Shown: positions 17,608 through 25,217, counted from the first letter of the stretch. The stretch is DNA of 64,000 nt from Sphingobacteriales bacterium (GCA_027484425.1 JAIXSZ010000043.1:1-64000); one strand, 5' to 3'. The notes: generated by a model not told the origin, from the letters alone. Numbers and translations are program-made.

Positions 17608-17648
17608 GAATATGCTCCTATTCATACCCTACAACTATTATTCTCCCT

Positions 17649-17721
17649 GTCACCAGCCACACCACTACTATCATCGTCCCTTGCGTCGCATCTCTTGTAC
17701 GTTCAGGGCAGTGATGGGGCT
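17649..17721 (+). repeat. 72-bp direct repeat, copy 2, downstream of the RelBE-like pair
   Basis: Near-copy of 16964-17035 (73 bp, a handful of differences), starting 41 bp after the toxin stop. It lies 30 bp before the first tRNA-tail-like boundary sequence. Confidence 0.85.
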
Positions 17722-17750
17722 GGCATTGTACATGATGCAATAATTATTAT

Positions 17751-17835
17751 GGTTCGAATCCCTTACAGCCCGCAAAAATGTAAAACCCGTGCTTAGCGCG
17801 GGTTTTGTGGTTCGAATTGTCCCTTTGGCTTATTT
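17751..17835 (+). repeat. Boundary repeat site 1: tRNA 3'-end remnant plus hairpin
   Basis: GGTTCGAATCCCTTACAGCC followed by CGCA looks like the T-loop to acceptor end of a tRNA, but no matching 5' half lies upstream. A hairpin AAAACCCGTGC-TTA-GCGCGGGTTTT (17782-17806) follows, then GGTTCGAATTGTCCC and TTTGGCTTA. The same parts recur at 18.5 kb and 20.3 kb. It resembles an attachment-site remnant. Confidence 0.6.
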
Positions 17836-17904
17836 TTTTGCCGATACATGAAAATATTCTCCGTTAAGGGAAATTGTCTACTTTAGATAGAAATTCAAGA
17901 TATA

Positions 17905-18477
17905 ATGGCACACAATATCGGAGAAGAAATTGCAGGGCAATATTTAAAAATTTGCAGAAACTGCGATTTTGTTGAGTACAACCTCTATACAACAGACGTT
18001 CAGGGGGAAATTGATGTAGTGGGAATTGATACAAAAAATAGGAAAGTTTACGTTTGCGAGGTTGCAGTTCATTTAGGTGGGCTCCAATATAATAAAAATG
18101 GTAAGCCGGACAACTATGATAGGTTCATAAAGAAATTTGAAAAGGATATCGCCTACGCTAACAATAGATTTGACAGTACTTACGAAAAAACGTACATGTT
18201 ATGGTCGCCGGTTGTCAGAAACTCCAAAGAAGGCTCCAAGTACAATCAACTTGTGGATGTTGAACGTGTAAAACAGGACTTGAAATCCAAACATAACATT
18301 GAACTACAGTTAATCATCAACAAAACGTTTTTAGACTGCTTAGACGAGTTAAGATTATATGTTGGGGGGCAGACGGAAGAAATGAAGAGCCCGATTTTAA
18401 GATTTATGCAAATCGAATATCGATTGGGTATCCATGTTACTCGCGAACTCTCGAAAACGACCAAGAAAGGCAATTAA
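17905..18477 (+). CDS. Orphan protein with a PD-(D/E)XK-like core (possible nuclease)
   Basis: The 190-residue protein is not a named family I can assign. Residues 5-60 (GEEIAGQYLK, QGEIDVVGID, VYVCEVAVH) resemble the core of restriction-like endonucleases, where GEID is followed by a strand ending E-x-K. Here the lysine position reads Ala (CEVAVH), so activity is uncertain unless the residue has migrated. The middle and C-terminus are charged and helical. It is the only plus-strand gene among the repeat-bounded units at 17.75-21.2 kb, is visibly A+T-richer than the fadD region, and has no operon partner. A defence or DNA-processing role is a guess. Confidence 0.55.
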   Translation: MAHNIGEEIAGQYLKICRNCDFVEYNLYTTDVQGEIDVVGIDTKNRKVYVCEVAVHLGGLQYNKNGKPDNYDRFIKKFEKDIAYANNRFDSTYEKTYMLWSPVVRNSKEGSKYNQLVDVERVKQDLKSKHNIELQLIINKTFLDCLDELRLYVGGQTEEMKSPILRFMQIEYRLGIHVTRELSKTTKKGN

Positions 18478-18490
18478 AGTCCCTTTAGAA

Positions 18491-18607
18491 TTCAACTATC
18501 GCCTTCAAATCCTCTACAAAAAAGTTCGAAAGTTGTCCCTTACAGCCCGCAGAAAATTGAAACACGCGCCATGCGCGGGTTTTGTCGTTCGAAATGTCCC
18601 CTTTTCT
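18491..18607 (+). repeat. Boundary repeat site 2
   Basis: In order: TCAAATCCTCTACAAAAAAG, TTCGAAAGTTGTCCC, TTACAGCCCGCAG, a GC hairpin (18560-18582, one mismatch), then GTCGTTCGAAATGTCCC. It matches site 4 along most of its length and site 3 over the first 45 bp. On the minus strand the left half reads SNFFVEDLKAIVEF followed by a stop. Confidence 0.7.
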
Positions 18608-18674
18608 TGATTTCATTACGGACCAAGTTGAAAAGTTGGGGGAAGAAAAATAATTACGCCATTATAGCTTAAAA

Positions 18675-19166
18675 TCACTGATTATTAAAAATTGCCAGTA
18701 TATCTGTTGTAATGTCTACCAAGTCCCCTTTATTTATTTTACATTTATCTTTGTGTGCCTTTTTCGGTGACCTAGATATTACCGCACTAATATTTATTTG
18801 TTGCAGCAGTTTATATTTTACATATATGGAGTCTTTCTGTGATAAAACTTCTACAACGATAACCCTACTATTTTCTTTCTTTAGAAATTCTTTATGAACA
18901 TCCCAATTTGATGCTTTGCCGTTTACTGCTTTCAATTGGACAGGATAAAACCTGCCTTCGTATTCAAGCAAAACATCAAATCCAAATGCGTCAAAGTCGG
19001 ACCTTGAGATACCTATTTTTTTATGCTGATTTGCAGTGGCTACAATCAAATCACGTAGAAAAGTATACTCGGCAAATTTCTCTTGACTTTTGGCATTGCC
19101 ACTCCCTTTGAAAAATTCAATAACTGGATGTTCCCTCATAGGAACGACTTGAAGATCTTCTTTCAT
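18675..19166 (-). CDS. Orphan protein with PD-(D/E)XK-like motif
   Basis: The 163-residue protein contains SDFDAFGFDVLLEYEGRFYP followed by VQLKAV. That is an Asp then a strand ending Q-x-K, as in the core of some restriction-like nucleases and Holliday-junction or viral-type nucleases. An early helix with KFAEYTFLRDLIVATANQ fits the usual first helix. The C-terminus is basic and ends in a short hydrophobic stretch. No partner methylase or helicase is adjacent. It is the sole gene of its repeat-bounded unit. The fold assignment is tentative and the function unknown. Confidence 0.5.
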   Translation of the reverse strand: MKEDLQVVPMREHPVIEFFKGSGNAKSQEKFAEYTFLRDLIVATANQHKKIGISRSDFDAFGFDVLLEYEGRFYPVQLKAVNGKASNWDVHKEFLKKENSRVIVVEVLSQKDSIYVKYKLLQQINISAVISRSPKKAHKDKCKINKGDLVDITTDILAIFNNQ

Positions 19167-19319
19167 ATTTTATCGCCAATTTTTGTCTGCAATATACACA
19201 TTATTATTTAAATATATTTTGTGTACAATGATAAAGGAACTACTAATAGTTCTGTACCGGTAATAAATGGTACTTTCCAAATTAGATAGTAAGTTAATCC
19301 TCATTTTAAGGACTCAAAA

Positions 19320-19372
19320 ATCAACAATCGCCCTCAAATCCTCCACAAAATAGTTCGAAATGTCCCATTAGG
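19320..19372 (+). repeat. Boundary repeat site 3 (left half only)
   Basis: CCCTCAAATCCTCCACAAAA, then TAGTTCGAAATGTCCCATTA. It matches the left half of sites 2 and 4 but lacks the tRNA tail and hairpin. The minus strand reads SNYFVEDLRAIVDF then a stop; most differences from site 2 are conservative at protein level. Confidence 0.65.
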
Positions 19373-19458
19373 CATTACAAGAAGAAAACACTTGAGCCAA
19401 CGAGGATATAGCCCAATATCATCAACTAAACTACTTTAGCGAAAAAAGCCTAAACTGG

Positions 19459-20088
19459 TCATGCTAATTGTATTAAATACTTTTTTCGTGCAGTCCATGC
19501 CACATTAAACTTTGTGATTCCATCAGCCCAAGAAGTAGCGGTTGGCTTATGTTTTATCCGATTGAGAAATTTTCTTCCATCCTGTAGTATGTTTCTATCA
19601 GCTTCAGGGATATTCCTATAAACACACAATTCGTCTATCACATCAACCAAATCTTTTTTCTCCCAGGGAATGTTTTTTGAAGTTCGTATGTTGTTATTGT
19701 GATTTCGTAAGGAAATTTCAAAAGCTGCACATTTCATAAAAATTGGGTCAGGAAGATCGGCATCCGTAATACTGCCATACTCTGCAATGCAGGTCTTTAA
19801 GAACTTTGATATTGAAGGTTCTGCCCTAAGCATCATTACAAAATCGCAGTCACCAGCTCGCTGAGAAAAATTGTCCGTTTTTATTACACCACGGCTCCAT
19901 TGCACCATAAATGGCTCTGGTTCCTTAATGTAATCAAGGAACATATCATAATCACCGTGCTTAATAGCGTTAAACTCATCTTTAAATTTATTTATTCGCT
20001 TGCCTGATTTTATAACTTTCAGCATATAGCCTACAGCATAAGAAATAGGTAGTTTATGGTCTTCGTCTTTTGTAGGCATTGTACTCAT
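19459..20088 (-). CDS. Hypothetical orphan protein
   Basis: The 209-residue soluble protein is unrecognised. It is charged, with a helical N-terminal half (YAVGYMLKVIKSGKRINKF) and a second half with DLVDVIDELCVYRNIPEADR. No signal peptide, membrane segment or catalytic motif stands out. It fills one unit of the repeat-bounded array alone, in antisense to the site orientation. It may be an effector of an unrecognised accessory function, but nothing in the sequence shows this. M4 is an alternative start. Confidence 0.55.
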   Translation of the reverse strand: MSTMPTKDEDHKLPISYAVGYMLKVIKSGKRINKFKDEFNAIKHGDYDMFLDYIKEPEPFMVQWSRGVIKTDNFSQRAGDCDFVMMLRAEPSISKFLKTCIAEYGSITDADLPDPIFMKCAAFEISLRNHNNNIRTSKNIPWEKKDLVDVIDELCVYRNIPEADRNILQDGRKFLNRIKHKPTATSWADGITKFNVAWTARKKYLIQLA

Positions 20089-20455
20089 TTCTCAAAATTA
20101 CTGGGTATATCAATATCGCACTACTGTTTTATAGTATACTGTCGGCAGTTGTAAAATAATCTGTCACGAGTCCTTCGAAATAACCGAATGGTCGTTGCTT
20201 TACAAAATGCCAAAGTGTTCGCCTCCGAAACACTAGCTGAGCATCTTTTCCTCACAATCTAAAAATTCGCTATGTTCATCAAATCCTCAACAAAAAAGTT
20301 CGAAAGTTGTCCCACACAGCCCGCAGCTAAATGAAATAAGTGCTTTTCATAGTTTTTTGTCGTTCGAAAAGTCTTCCCCCATTTGGCTTAGGTGTTTAAT
20401 AAACTGAGCACCAGTAATATCTACAAGGTGGATAACAATAGCCAGGCGTATTAAA
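20089..20455. other. Intergenic region holding boundary site 4
   Basis: About 370 bp without a credible gene. The only structured element is boundary repeat site 4 (20268-20398). The remaining 180 bp to the left is unremarkable A+T-rich sequence. Confidence 0.6.
20268..20398 (+). repeat. Boundary repeat site 4
   Basis: ATCAAATCCTCAACAAAAAA, then GTTCGAAAGTTGTCCC, ACACAGCCCGCAG, a diverged middle, TTTTTTGTCGTTCGAAAAG, and CCCCCATTTGGCTTAGGTGT. It matches site 2 over both halves. The minus strand reads SNFFVEDLMNIANF then a stop. The tail CCCCCATTTGGC(T/A)TAGGTGT recurs at 21210. Confidence 0.7.
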
Positions 20456-21154
20456 TCACTGCACAGCAGCTGCTTGTTTTTTACTCATATTGTCAATGGT
20501 ATAGCTGACGAACACCCGGAGGTTAAAGCCACCCCATTCGAACGACTTCTTTTGTTCATGAATAGTAGCAACTATGCTACCAACAAAAAGACCTGAAACT
20601 TCCATTCCCGTATTTATCCTGTTCCACTTAGCAGATATGCCTGTAAAGGGTTGCAGACCTGAGTAAAATATATTGGCTTGTATTTCGCTTCTTTGTGATG
20701 AATAATAGAACAAACTACCAGTGTTGACTGACCGACCTGCGATAAGATCGAAGAAGGCAAGAGAATCTCTTTTGCTCGTTTTGAAACCGACATTTACATC
20801 GGTACCATAATACCAGTTTATACGTTTGGATAGTTTTTTATTCCATTGAATGCCTGTGCTTACGATGGGCATATTTGTACTAATATACCACGAATTATAT
20901 ACACTGAAAGATGTGTCTTTACCATAATAGTGTGCTTCTTCCCAGGAACCTATTCTAATTTTTGCAACAGATGCTGAAAAGCGATAGGCTTTTTTTGTGT
21001 CTGGTTGGTATTTGTATTGTATACCTATCCGCCTGCCATGAGCTACATCTGTTGGTGAAAAAATTGGTTCAGCAATCACCCCTATTTCATGGGTTTGTTG
21101 GGCATACAAGGGTACACAATATAACAAAGCAACAATAGCTATTAGCATCTTCAT
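20456..21154 (-). CDS. Hypothetical secreted, possibly outer-membrane protein
   Basis: The 232-residue product starts with a clear signal peptide (MKMLIAIVALLYCVPLYAQ). The rest alternates polar and aromatic residues in strand-like runs (IGIQYKYQPDTKKAYRFSAS, INWYYGTDVNVGF), the look of a small outer-membrane beta-barrel or conjugal-TraO-like protein, though no family is certain. It lies between boundary site 4 and a partial copy of its tail at 21210, so it may belong to the same array. No partner gene overlaps it. Confidence 0.6.
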   Translation of the reverse strand: MKMLIAIVALLYCVPLYAQQTHEIGVIAEPIFSPTDVAHGRRIGIQYKYQPDTKKAYRFSASVAKIRIGSWEEAHYYGKDTSFSVYNSWYISTNMPIVSTGIQWNKKLSKRINWYYGTDVNVGFKTSKRDSLAFFDLIAGRSVNTGSLFYYSSQRSEIQANIFYSGLQPFTGISAKWNRINTGMEVSGLFVGSIVATIHEQKKSFEWGGFNLRVFVSYTIDNMSKKQAAAVQ

Positions 21155-21209
21155 AGATAGCTAAACGTAAGAACTGAATTATTATTATTTGTTTTGTAAT
21201 GTTTTTGTG

Positions 21210-21232
21210 CCCCCCATTTGGCATAGGTGTTA
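21210..21232 (+). repeat. Partial boundary repeat (site 5)
   Basis: The sequence matches the right-hand tail of site 4 (20376-20398) with very few changes (CCCCCATTTGGC, then TAGGTGT). It marks the far side of the 20456-21154 gene unit. Confidence 0.5.
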
Positions 21233-21324
21233 GCTACATTGGCGTCAGTATATACATTTTACTAGTGCTTTTCCAGCGAAAAAACCATGCTCACAATTCA
21301 ACTCCCATATTCCCGCCTAATCAA

Positions 21325-22422
21325 TCACCCCCCCCCCAACACATAATGAGTGCTCCTGCCTCCTTGGTTGGCTTTCACCAATATGCCTTTATTCACTAGT
21401 TCTGTTATATCTCTCAGGGCAGTATCTTGCGACGATTTGGTCATTTTCGCCCACTTGCTAGTAGTCAGGTTGCCATCAAAGTTATCTAGTAGATTATTCA
21501 TCATTTTACGTTGGCGGTCATTACTCACTTGCCCACCATTTTTCACCCAAAACTGATGTTTACGTATCACCTTGTCTATTACTGTGCTCGACGATTCCAG
21601 CGCCTTTTTCACACAGCTTAAGAACCATAGCATCCAATCAGTTATATCCAAATCTCCTTTTTGGGTTTGCTCCAGTATATGGTAGTAGTTCTTTTTGTCG
21701 TTATTTATTTGTCCACTCACGCTATAGAAACGTTGGTTCACCCCATCGGCTATAGATAATTGCATATCCATTATCGCTCTTGCTATTCGTCCGTTGCCAT
21801 CATCAAATGGGTGTATGGTCACAAACCACAAGTGCGCTATACCTGCTTTTAGTATTGAGTTTATCTCTGTAGTAGTGTTAAACCATTCTATAAATGATTG
21901 CATTTCCTGTGCTAGGAGTGCAGCATCAGGAGCCTCATAGTGTACTGTTTCTCTGCCCATACCACCCGATACTACCTGCATAGCCCCGCTACGCCATCTG
22001 CCTGTTTCTATAGTATACAAGCCACTTCTACCAGTAGGAAACAATGCTGCATGCCACCCGTACAGTCTTTCATCGCTCAGCGTTTTGTTGGTGGTCTGTG
22101 TAGCATCTATCATCATAGCCACTACACCGTCTATGTGTCTATCAGTGTGTTGTACACCAGAATGTTCTAAACCCAGTTTTGTGGCTATAGAAGATCTTAC
22201 CAACTCTGGATTTAATACCTCACCTTCTATTTCACTTGTCTGCACTACATCGAATATCAGAGTTTCCAGATTGGCTTCACCCTTCAGGTCGAAACCCAAT
22301 AACGCTACTTTGCCCATAAGCCTACCCTGCAGATAACTCACCTCTATCAGTTTAGTTGTTACTTGCTGCTTATCCCACCTGAATTTAGGCCATTTTTTCA
22401 GCTGGTGAATATATACCGCCAT
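21325..22422 (-). CDS. Fic-domain AMP-transferase with inhibitory motif and winged-helix tail
   Basis: The 365-residue protein has a DUF4172-like N-terminus, the catalytic Fic loop HPFDDGNGRIARA beginning at residue 204 (perfect HxFx(D/E)GNGRxxR), and a C-terminal winged-helix-like segment (TSKWAKMTKSSQDTALRDIT). The N-terminus contains TSEIEG, which fits the (S/T)xxxE(G/N) inhibitory helix of class II Fic proteins, so AMP transfer is probably self-restrained. The target is unknown. Its upstream region carries a strong palindrome that the winged helix could bind. The last codons lie in a run of ten G (plus-strand C at 21328-21337) just before the stop, which could slip. Confidence 0.9.
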   Translation of the reverse strand: MAVYIHQLKKWPKFRWDKQQVTTKLIEVSYLQGRLMGKVALLGFDLKGEANLETLIFDVVQTSEIEGEVLNPELVRSSIATKLGLEHSGVQHTDRHIDGVVAMMIDATQTTNKTLSDERLYGWHAALFPTGRSGLYTIETGRWRSGAMQVVSGGMGRETVHYEAPDAALLAQEMQSFIEWFNTTTEINSILKAGIAHLWFVTIHPFDDGNGRIARAIMDMQLSIADGVNQRFYSVSGQINNDKKNYYHILEQTQKGDLDITDWMLWFLSCVKKALESSSTVIDKVIRKHQFWVKNGGQVSNDRQRKMMNNLLDNFDGNLTTSKWAKMTKSSQDTALRDITELVNKGILVKANQGGRSTHYVLGGG

Positions 22423-22455
22423 TATTTTCAGTATTGTGCGGTGAAAATACGTACT

Positions 22456-22500
22456 ATTCTCCGCATTTTATGCGGAGAATAACGCCATTATTCTCCGCAT
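22456..22500 (-). promoter_or_regulatory. Palindromic operator-like repeats upstream of fic
   Basis: ATTCTCCGCA (22456-22465), a 5-bp spacer and its exact reverse complement TGCGGAGAAT (22471-22480) form a palindrome. A third direct copy lies at 22490-22499. All are 34-78 bp before the fic ATG, in the place of a promoter operator. Autoregulation by the Fic winged helix is inferred. Confidence 0.7.
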
Positions 22501-22514
22501 CCTTACACAAGCAC

Positions 22515-23096
22515 TCATTTTCCAGCCCTTATACGGCTCAGGGTTTCCTGTTTCATACCCAGGTAGCTAGCTACTTTGCCCAAAGGGGCACGTTGCACTA
22601 TCTCGGGTCGTTTCAGCAGCAGGTTGTCATATCGCTCCTTAGCAGTTCTGAACTGTATCCCCAGCAGCCGCTCTTCCAGTCGCATATAGTAGTCTTCCAG
22701 CAGCAATCTTCCCGCCCGTTCCGTTTCAGGGTACAGCCTGTACATAGTGCTGATATGCTTATAGCTCAGCGCCTCTGCACTCACTGCCTCTAGGCATTCT
22801 ATAGTTTCATGAGATGCCTGTCGGGATATGTAGCTGTAATAAGAAGTAGCTAGGTCATTTTCAGTAGCTATCCAGTTGCATACTTCATTTTGGTCTTTGG
22901 CATAGTAGCCACACATCATGCCACTTTCTATACTATACAGATAGTTGCACAGCCTACCACGTCTCAGCACTATCTCGTTTTTTCTGTACTCAAAATGCTC
23001 TATGTGAGCCTCCAGCCATTTAGTGGCTTCATTGCTTAGCTGGGTGAGTTGTTTTATTTTGTTTACCAGTCCCATAGTTGTTTTACTGTTGCCCAT
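22515..23096 (-). CDS. Crp/Fnr-family transcriptional regulator
   Basis: The 193-residue protein has a cyclic-nucleotide-binding-like beta-roll (KNEIVLRRGRLCNYLYSIES, NDLATSYYSYI) and a C-terminal helix-turn-helix (LGKVASYLGMKQETLSRIRA). This arrangement is standard for Bacteroidota Crp-like regulators, which often lack the residues for cAMP binding. It lies 92 bp upstream of fic on the same strand, but the fic palindrome sits between, so separate control is likely. The N-terminus is uncertain; M8 is an alternative start. Its targets cannot be read. Confidence 0.85.
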   Translation of the reverse strand: MGNSKTTMGLVNKIKQLTQLSNEATKWLEAHIEHFEYRKNEIVLRRGRLCNYLYSIESGMMCGYYAKDQNEVCNWIATENDLATSYYSYISRQASHETIECLEAVSAEALSYKHISTMYRLYPETERAGRLLLEDYYMRLEERLLGIQFRTAKERYDNLLLKRPEIVQRAPLGKVASYLGMKQETLSRIRAGK

Positions 23097-23183
23097 TGCT
23101 ACCGAACTATGTACAGTGTATTCCCCCTATTGAAAGTACACATTATTAGTAGGTGCTGTTCATGGGCATGCTTACAGTTATAG

Positions 23184-23780
23184 TTAGTTCTTGTAAGTAG
23201 TTAGCTCTTTTACCACTATATCATCTATGTACAGTACCCCAGCCGATAATACGTTTACCTCTATTCTCAGTCGTTTCATGTGCCTAGGCAGTGTATAGCT
23301 ATGTTTGTAGCTAGTCCATTGCTGCAGCGTGTCAGCGTTTGTTATTGTCACACCTGTATCGCTGTTCCATGCGTCCACCCCAGTTATATGTATCCTGTAT
23401 CGGGCACCAGTATTCTTTAGTTGGTAGCTTACCTCATAACTAGCACCTGGGGTAGCGGCTATTTCTTGCGCTATGCCCGGCGATAAACGCCCACCCTTAT
23501 CTCCACATTGCCTCACCGCTATCCGCAACGACCTACGCCCCTCTACATGATCTGTTGTGTCAACGGTTATATCAAAGTCGCCATTCCCTGTGGTAGTCTG
23601 AGTATAAAGCAGCCAGTTAACAGGTTTATTTTCCTTCACCTGCTCAAAACCGCCATTATAGTCATGGGCTTCTCCTTTCACAGTTTCGCTCATAGGTTGT
23701 TGGCATCCCACAGCGCAAAGCCCGAAAGACAGAAGCAGTAAACTTATGTTTTTGCAGATACATGGTGTTTTAGTGCTCAT
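23184..23780 (-). CDS. Hypothetical lipoprotein with carbohydrate-binding-like domain
   Basis: The 198-residue protein starts MSTKTP, has a hydrophobic segment and a lipobox LCAVGC around residue 26, so it should be a lipoprotein. The mature part (NGGFEQ, GRRSLRIAV, YEVSYQLKNTGARYRIHI, YIDDIVVKEL) resembles the jelly-roll carbohydrate-binding modules often attached to glycan-degrading enzymes, here without an enzyme. The ATG at 23780 is preferred over a longer frame from 23819 because a TACTTTTG element lies between them. Divergent from the Wadjet operon. The ligand is unknown. Confidence 0.7.
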   Translation of the reverse strand: MSTKTPCICKNISLLLLSFGLCAVGCQQPMSETVKGEAHDYNGGFEQVKENKPVNWLLYTQTTTGNGDFDITVDTTDHVEGRRSLRIAVRQCGDKGGRLSPGIAQEIAATPGASYEVSYQLKNTGARYRIHITGVDAWNSDTGVTITNADTLQQWTSYKHSYTLPRHMKRLRIEVNVLSAGVLYIDDIVVKELTTYKN

Positions 23781-23803
23781 GTTTTTTTCATTTTTGTATA
23801 CTA

Positions 23804-23811
23804 CAAAAGTA
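23804..23811 (-). promoter_or_regulatory. TAnnTTTG element of the lipoprotein gene
   Basis: Minus-strand TACTTTTG lies 23 bp before the ATG at 23780 and supports that start. Confidence 0.5.
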
Positions 23812-23966
23812 TAAACCAACTAAGCACCTATTTTTGACAAATATCAAAATATCTGCGGTGACTTTATAGCCTGGCGGTAATTCTTCACATGTATTTTAGC
23901 ACCTATAATACCTCATTTTATGTGTAAAAAAACACACCACCTCGCTATGCGCCTGTGGGTAACTCA

Positions 23967-23999
23967 TTGAAATAAAGGGCAAAGGTTGACTTATATTTG
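23967..23999 (+). promoter_or_regulatory. Promoter of the Wadjet operon
   Basis: TTG (23967-23969), a 22-bp spacer and TATATTTG (23992-23999) fit the Bacteroidota promoter pattern. The -7 element ends 11 bp before the jetA ATG, so the transcript leader is only a few bases. A TGTGT-A6-ACACA inverted repeat lies upstream at 23921-23936. Confidence 0.6.
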
Positions 24000-24010
24000 G
24001 GGTTCGATTT

Positions 24011-25210
24011 ATGAAAACCTTCTCTTCCATACAACAGTTGCTGGCAACGTTAAGTCGTGAGCAAAAGCTACTGAGTGAGCTGTTTGAAAAAAGAAAAATT
24101 CTTTCTTTCAACTACGACTACGCGCTGGAGCTGGTAGACTTTGATGCAGATAAAATTACTGCACTCATAGACTATGGCGTAGTGCGCCAAAATGGCAACA
24201 ATCTGGAGCTAGACGACCTCTATCTTCAGTTCTTTGAGCAGGTAATGGAGGTGAACGAAGAAATCAATGTTTCGTTCATTAATGAGCACATCCAAAATAT
24301 AAAGCAGAGTATCATATATTACCTGCAAGAAAACAATGAAACCCGCAAGTATGGCTACCTAAGGCAGGTGAAACAAGCACTACGCAAAATAGGCACCATA
24401 GCCATGCGAAATGTAGTAGACCTCAACAGAAACATTGACATCACCTTCAAAAACGAGCCCAACTACAAGATAAAAAAAATAAAGCTAGAGCACCTCGATG
24501 AGAAACGCCATGCCATATATGCCCTTATCAACCATACCGATGATCTGGTATCGGGCGATAAAGAGCAAACCTTCTTTAAGGTAGCTACAGACGAAGAGTT
24601 GGGCAGAATCATCATACTCCTAAAGCTGCAACTGAACGAATGCAGGCACAACCTCATAGACATTCAGAAGCAGATAATAGAATACCTCAACCGCATAAAA
24701 CACCAAAGTGGTGTAATAGAAAAACTACGGCAAATAAAGTACCTAAAAGATCAGTTTGAGCTACGCAGCAAAACAGACATAAAAACAATACTTGCCGAAA
24801 ACACAGCAGTGCTGTTTGAGCCCAATCCTACGTATCCGCTCAACATACCACTGGGGCAACTACAGACAGATAATGATGCGCTCGATGTGATAAAAAAGGT
24901 AGCCAAACGTGTAAAAACAAACACCAAGAGCAACCAACTACTGGTGGGTAATATAGCTGGCGAATACCTGGAAACACACATCGAAGAAGAAGTGCAGATA
25001 AATCTGGAGGAAGTGAAAAATGGATTTTTAGCGGGCAGTAACAACCTTTTCGACTTTATCACCAACTACGATTTTGGCAGACCAGTGAGCTTCGACGAGT
25101 GTGTGACCATATACTGCCAAATGATATCGCAATACGATACCCTATTCAAAATAACAGAAGCCTATAGCCAAAAACAGGATGTAGAATTCGCAATGGTTTA
25201 CCCCAAATAA
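24011..25210 (+). CDS. jetA: Wadjet subunit JetA-like (MksF/kleisin-type)
   Basis: First gene of a tight four-gene set whose third member is an SMC-like ATPase and fourth a Toprim protein, the layout of Wadjet/MksFEBG. The 399-residue product is mainly helical and charged, with a winged-helix-like start (MKTFSSIQQLLATLSREQKL, FDADKITALIDYGVVRQNG) and long central helices, as expected of a kleisin that bridges the SMC heads. Jet complexes extrude loops on circular plasmids and cut them. The assignment rests mainly on operon position and character; I see no single diagnostic motif. It is shorter than many JetA proteins. Confidence 0.75.
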   Translation: MKTFSSIQQLLATLSREQKLLSELFEKRKILSFNYDYALELVDFDADKITALIDYGVVRQNGNNLELDDLYLQFFEQVMEVNEEINVSFINEHIQNIKQSIIYYLQENNETRKYGYLRQVKQALRKIGTIAMRNVVDLNRNIDITFKNEPNYKIKKIKLEHLDEKRHAIYALINHTDDLVSGDKEQTFFKVATDEELGRIIILLKLQLNECRHNLIDIQKQIIEYLNRIKHQSGVIEKLRQIKYLKDQFELRSKTDIKTILAENTAVLFEPNPTYPLNIPLGQLQTDNDALDVIKKVAKRVKTNTKSNQLLVGNIAGEYLETHIEEEVQINLEEVKNGFLAGSNNLFDFITNYDFGRPVSFDECVTIYCQMISQYDTLFKITEAYSQKQDVEFAMVYPK

Positions 25211-25217
25211 CTAAGCA

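Noticed and set aside
17690-17776. Complete tRNA gene at the 17.75-kb site
   Set aside because: No 5' acceptor or D-arm half pairs with the ACAGCCCGCA end in the preceding 90 bases; only the 3' part is present.
17640-21235. Classical integron attC array
   Set aside because: There is no integrase, genes lie in both orientations, and the sites lack the paired RYYYAAC/GTTRRRY layout of attC. A mobile-array idea is kept, but not as an integron.
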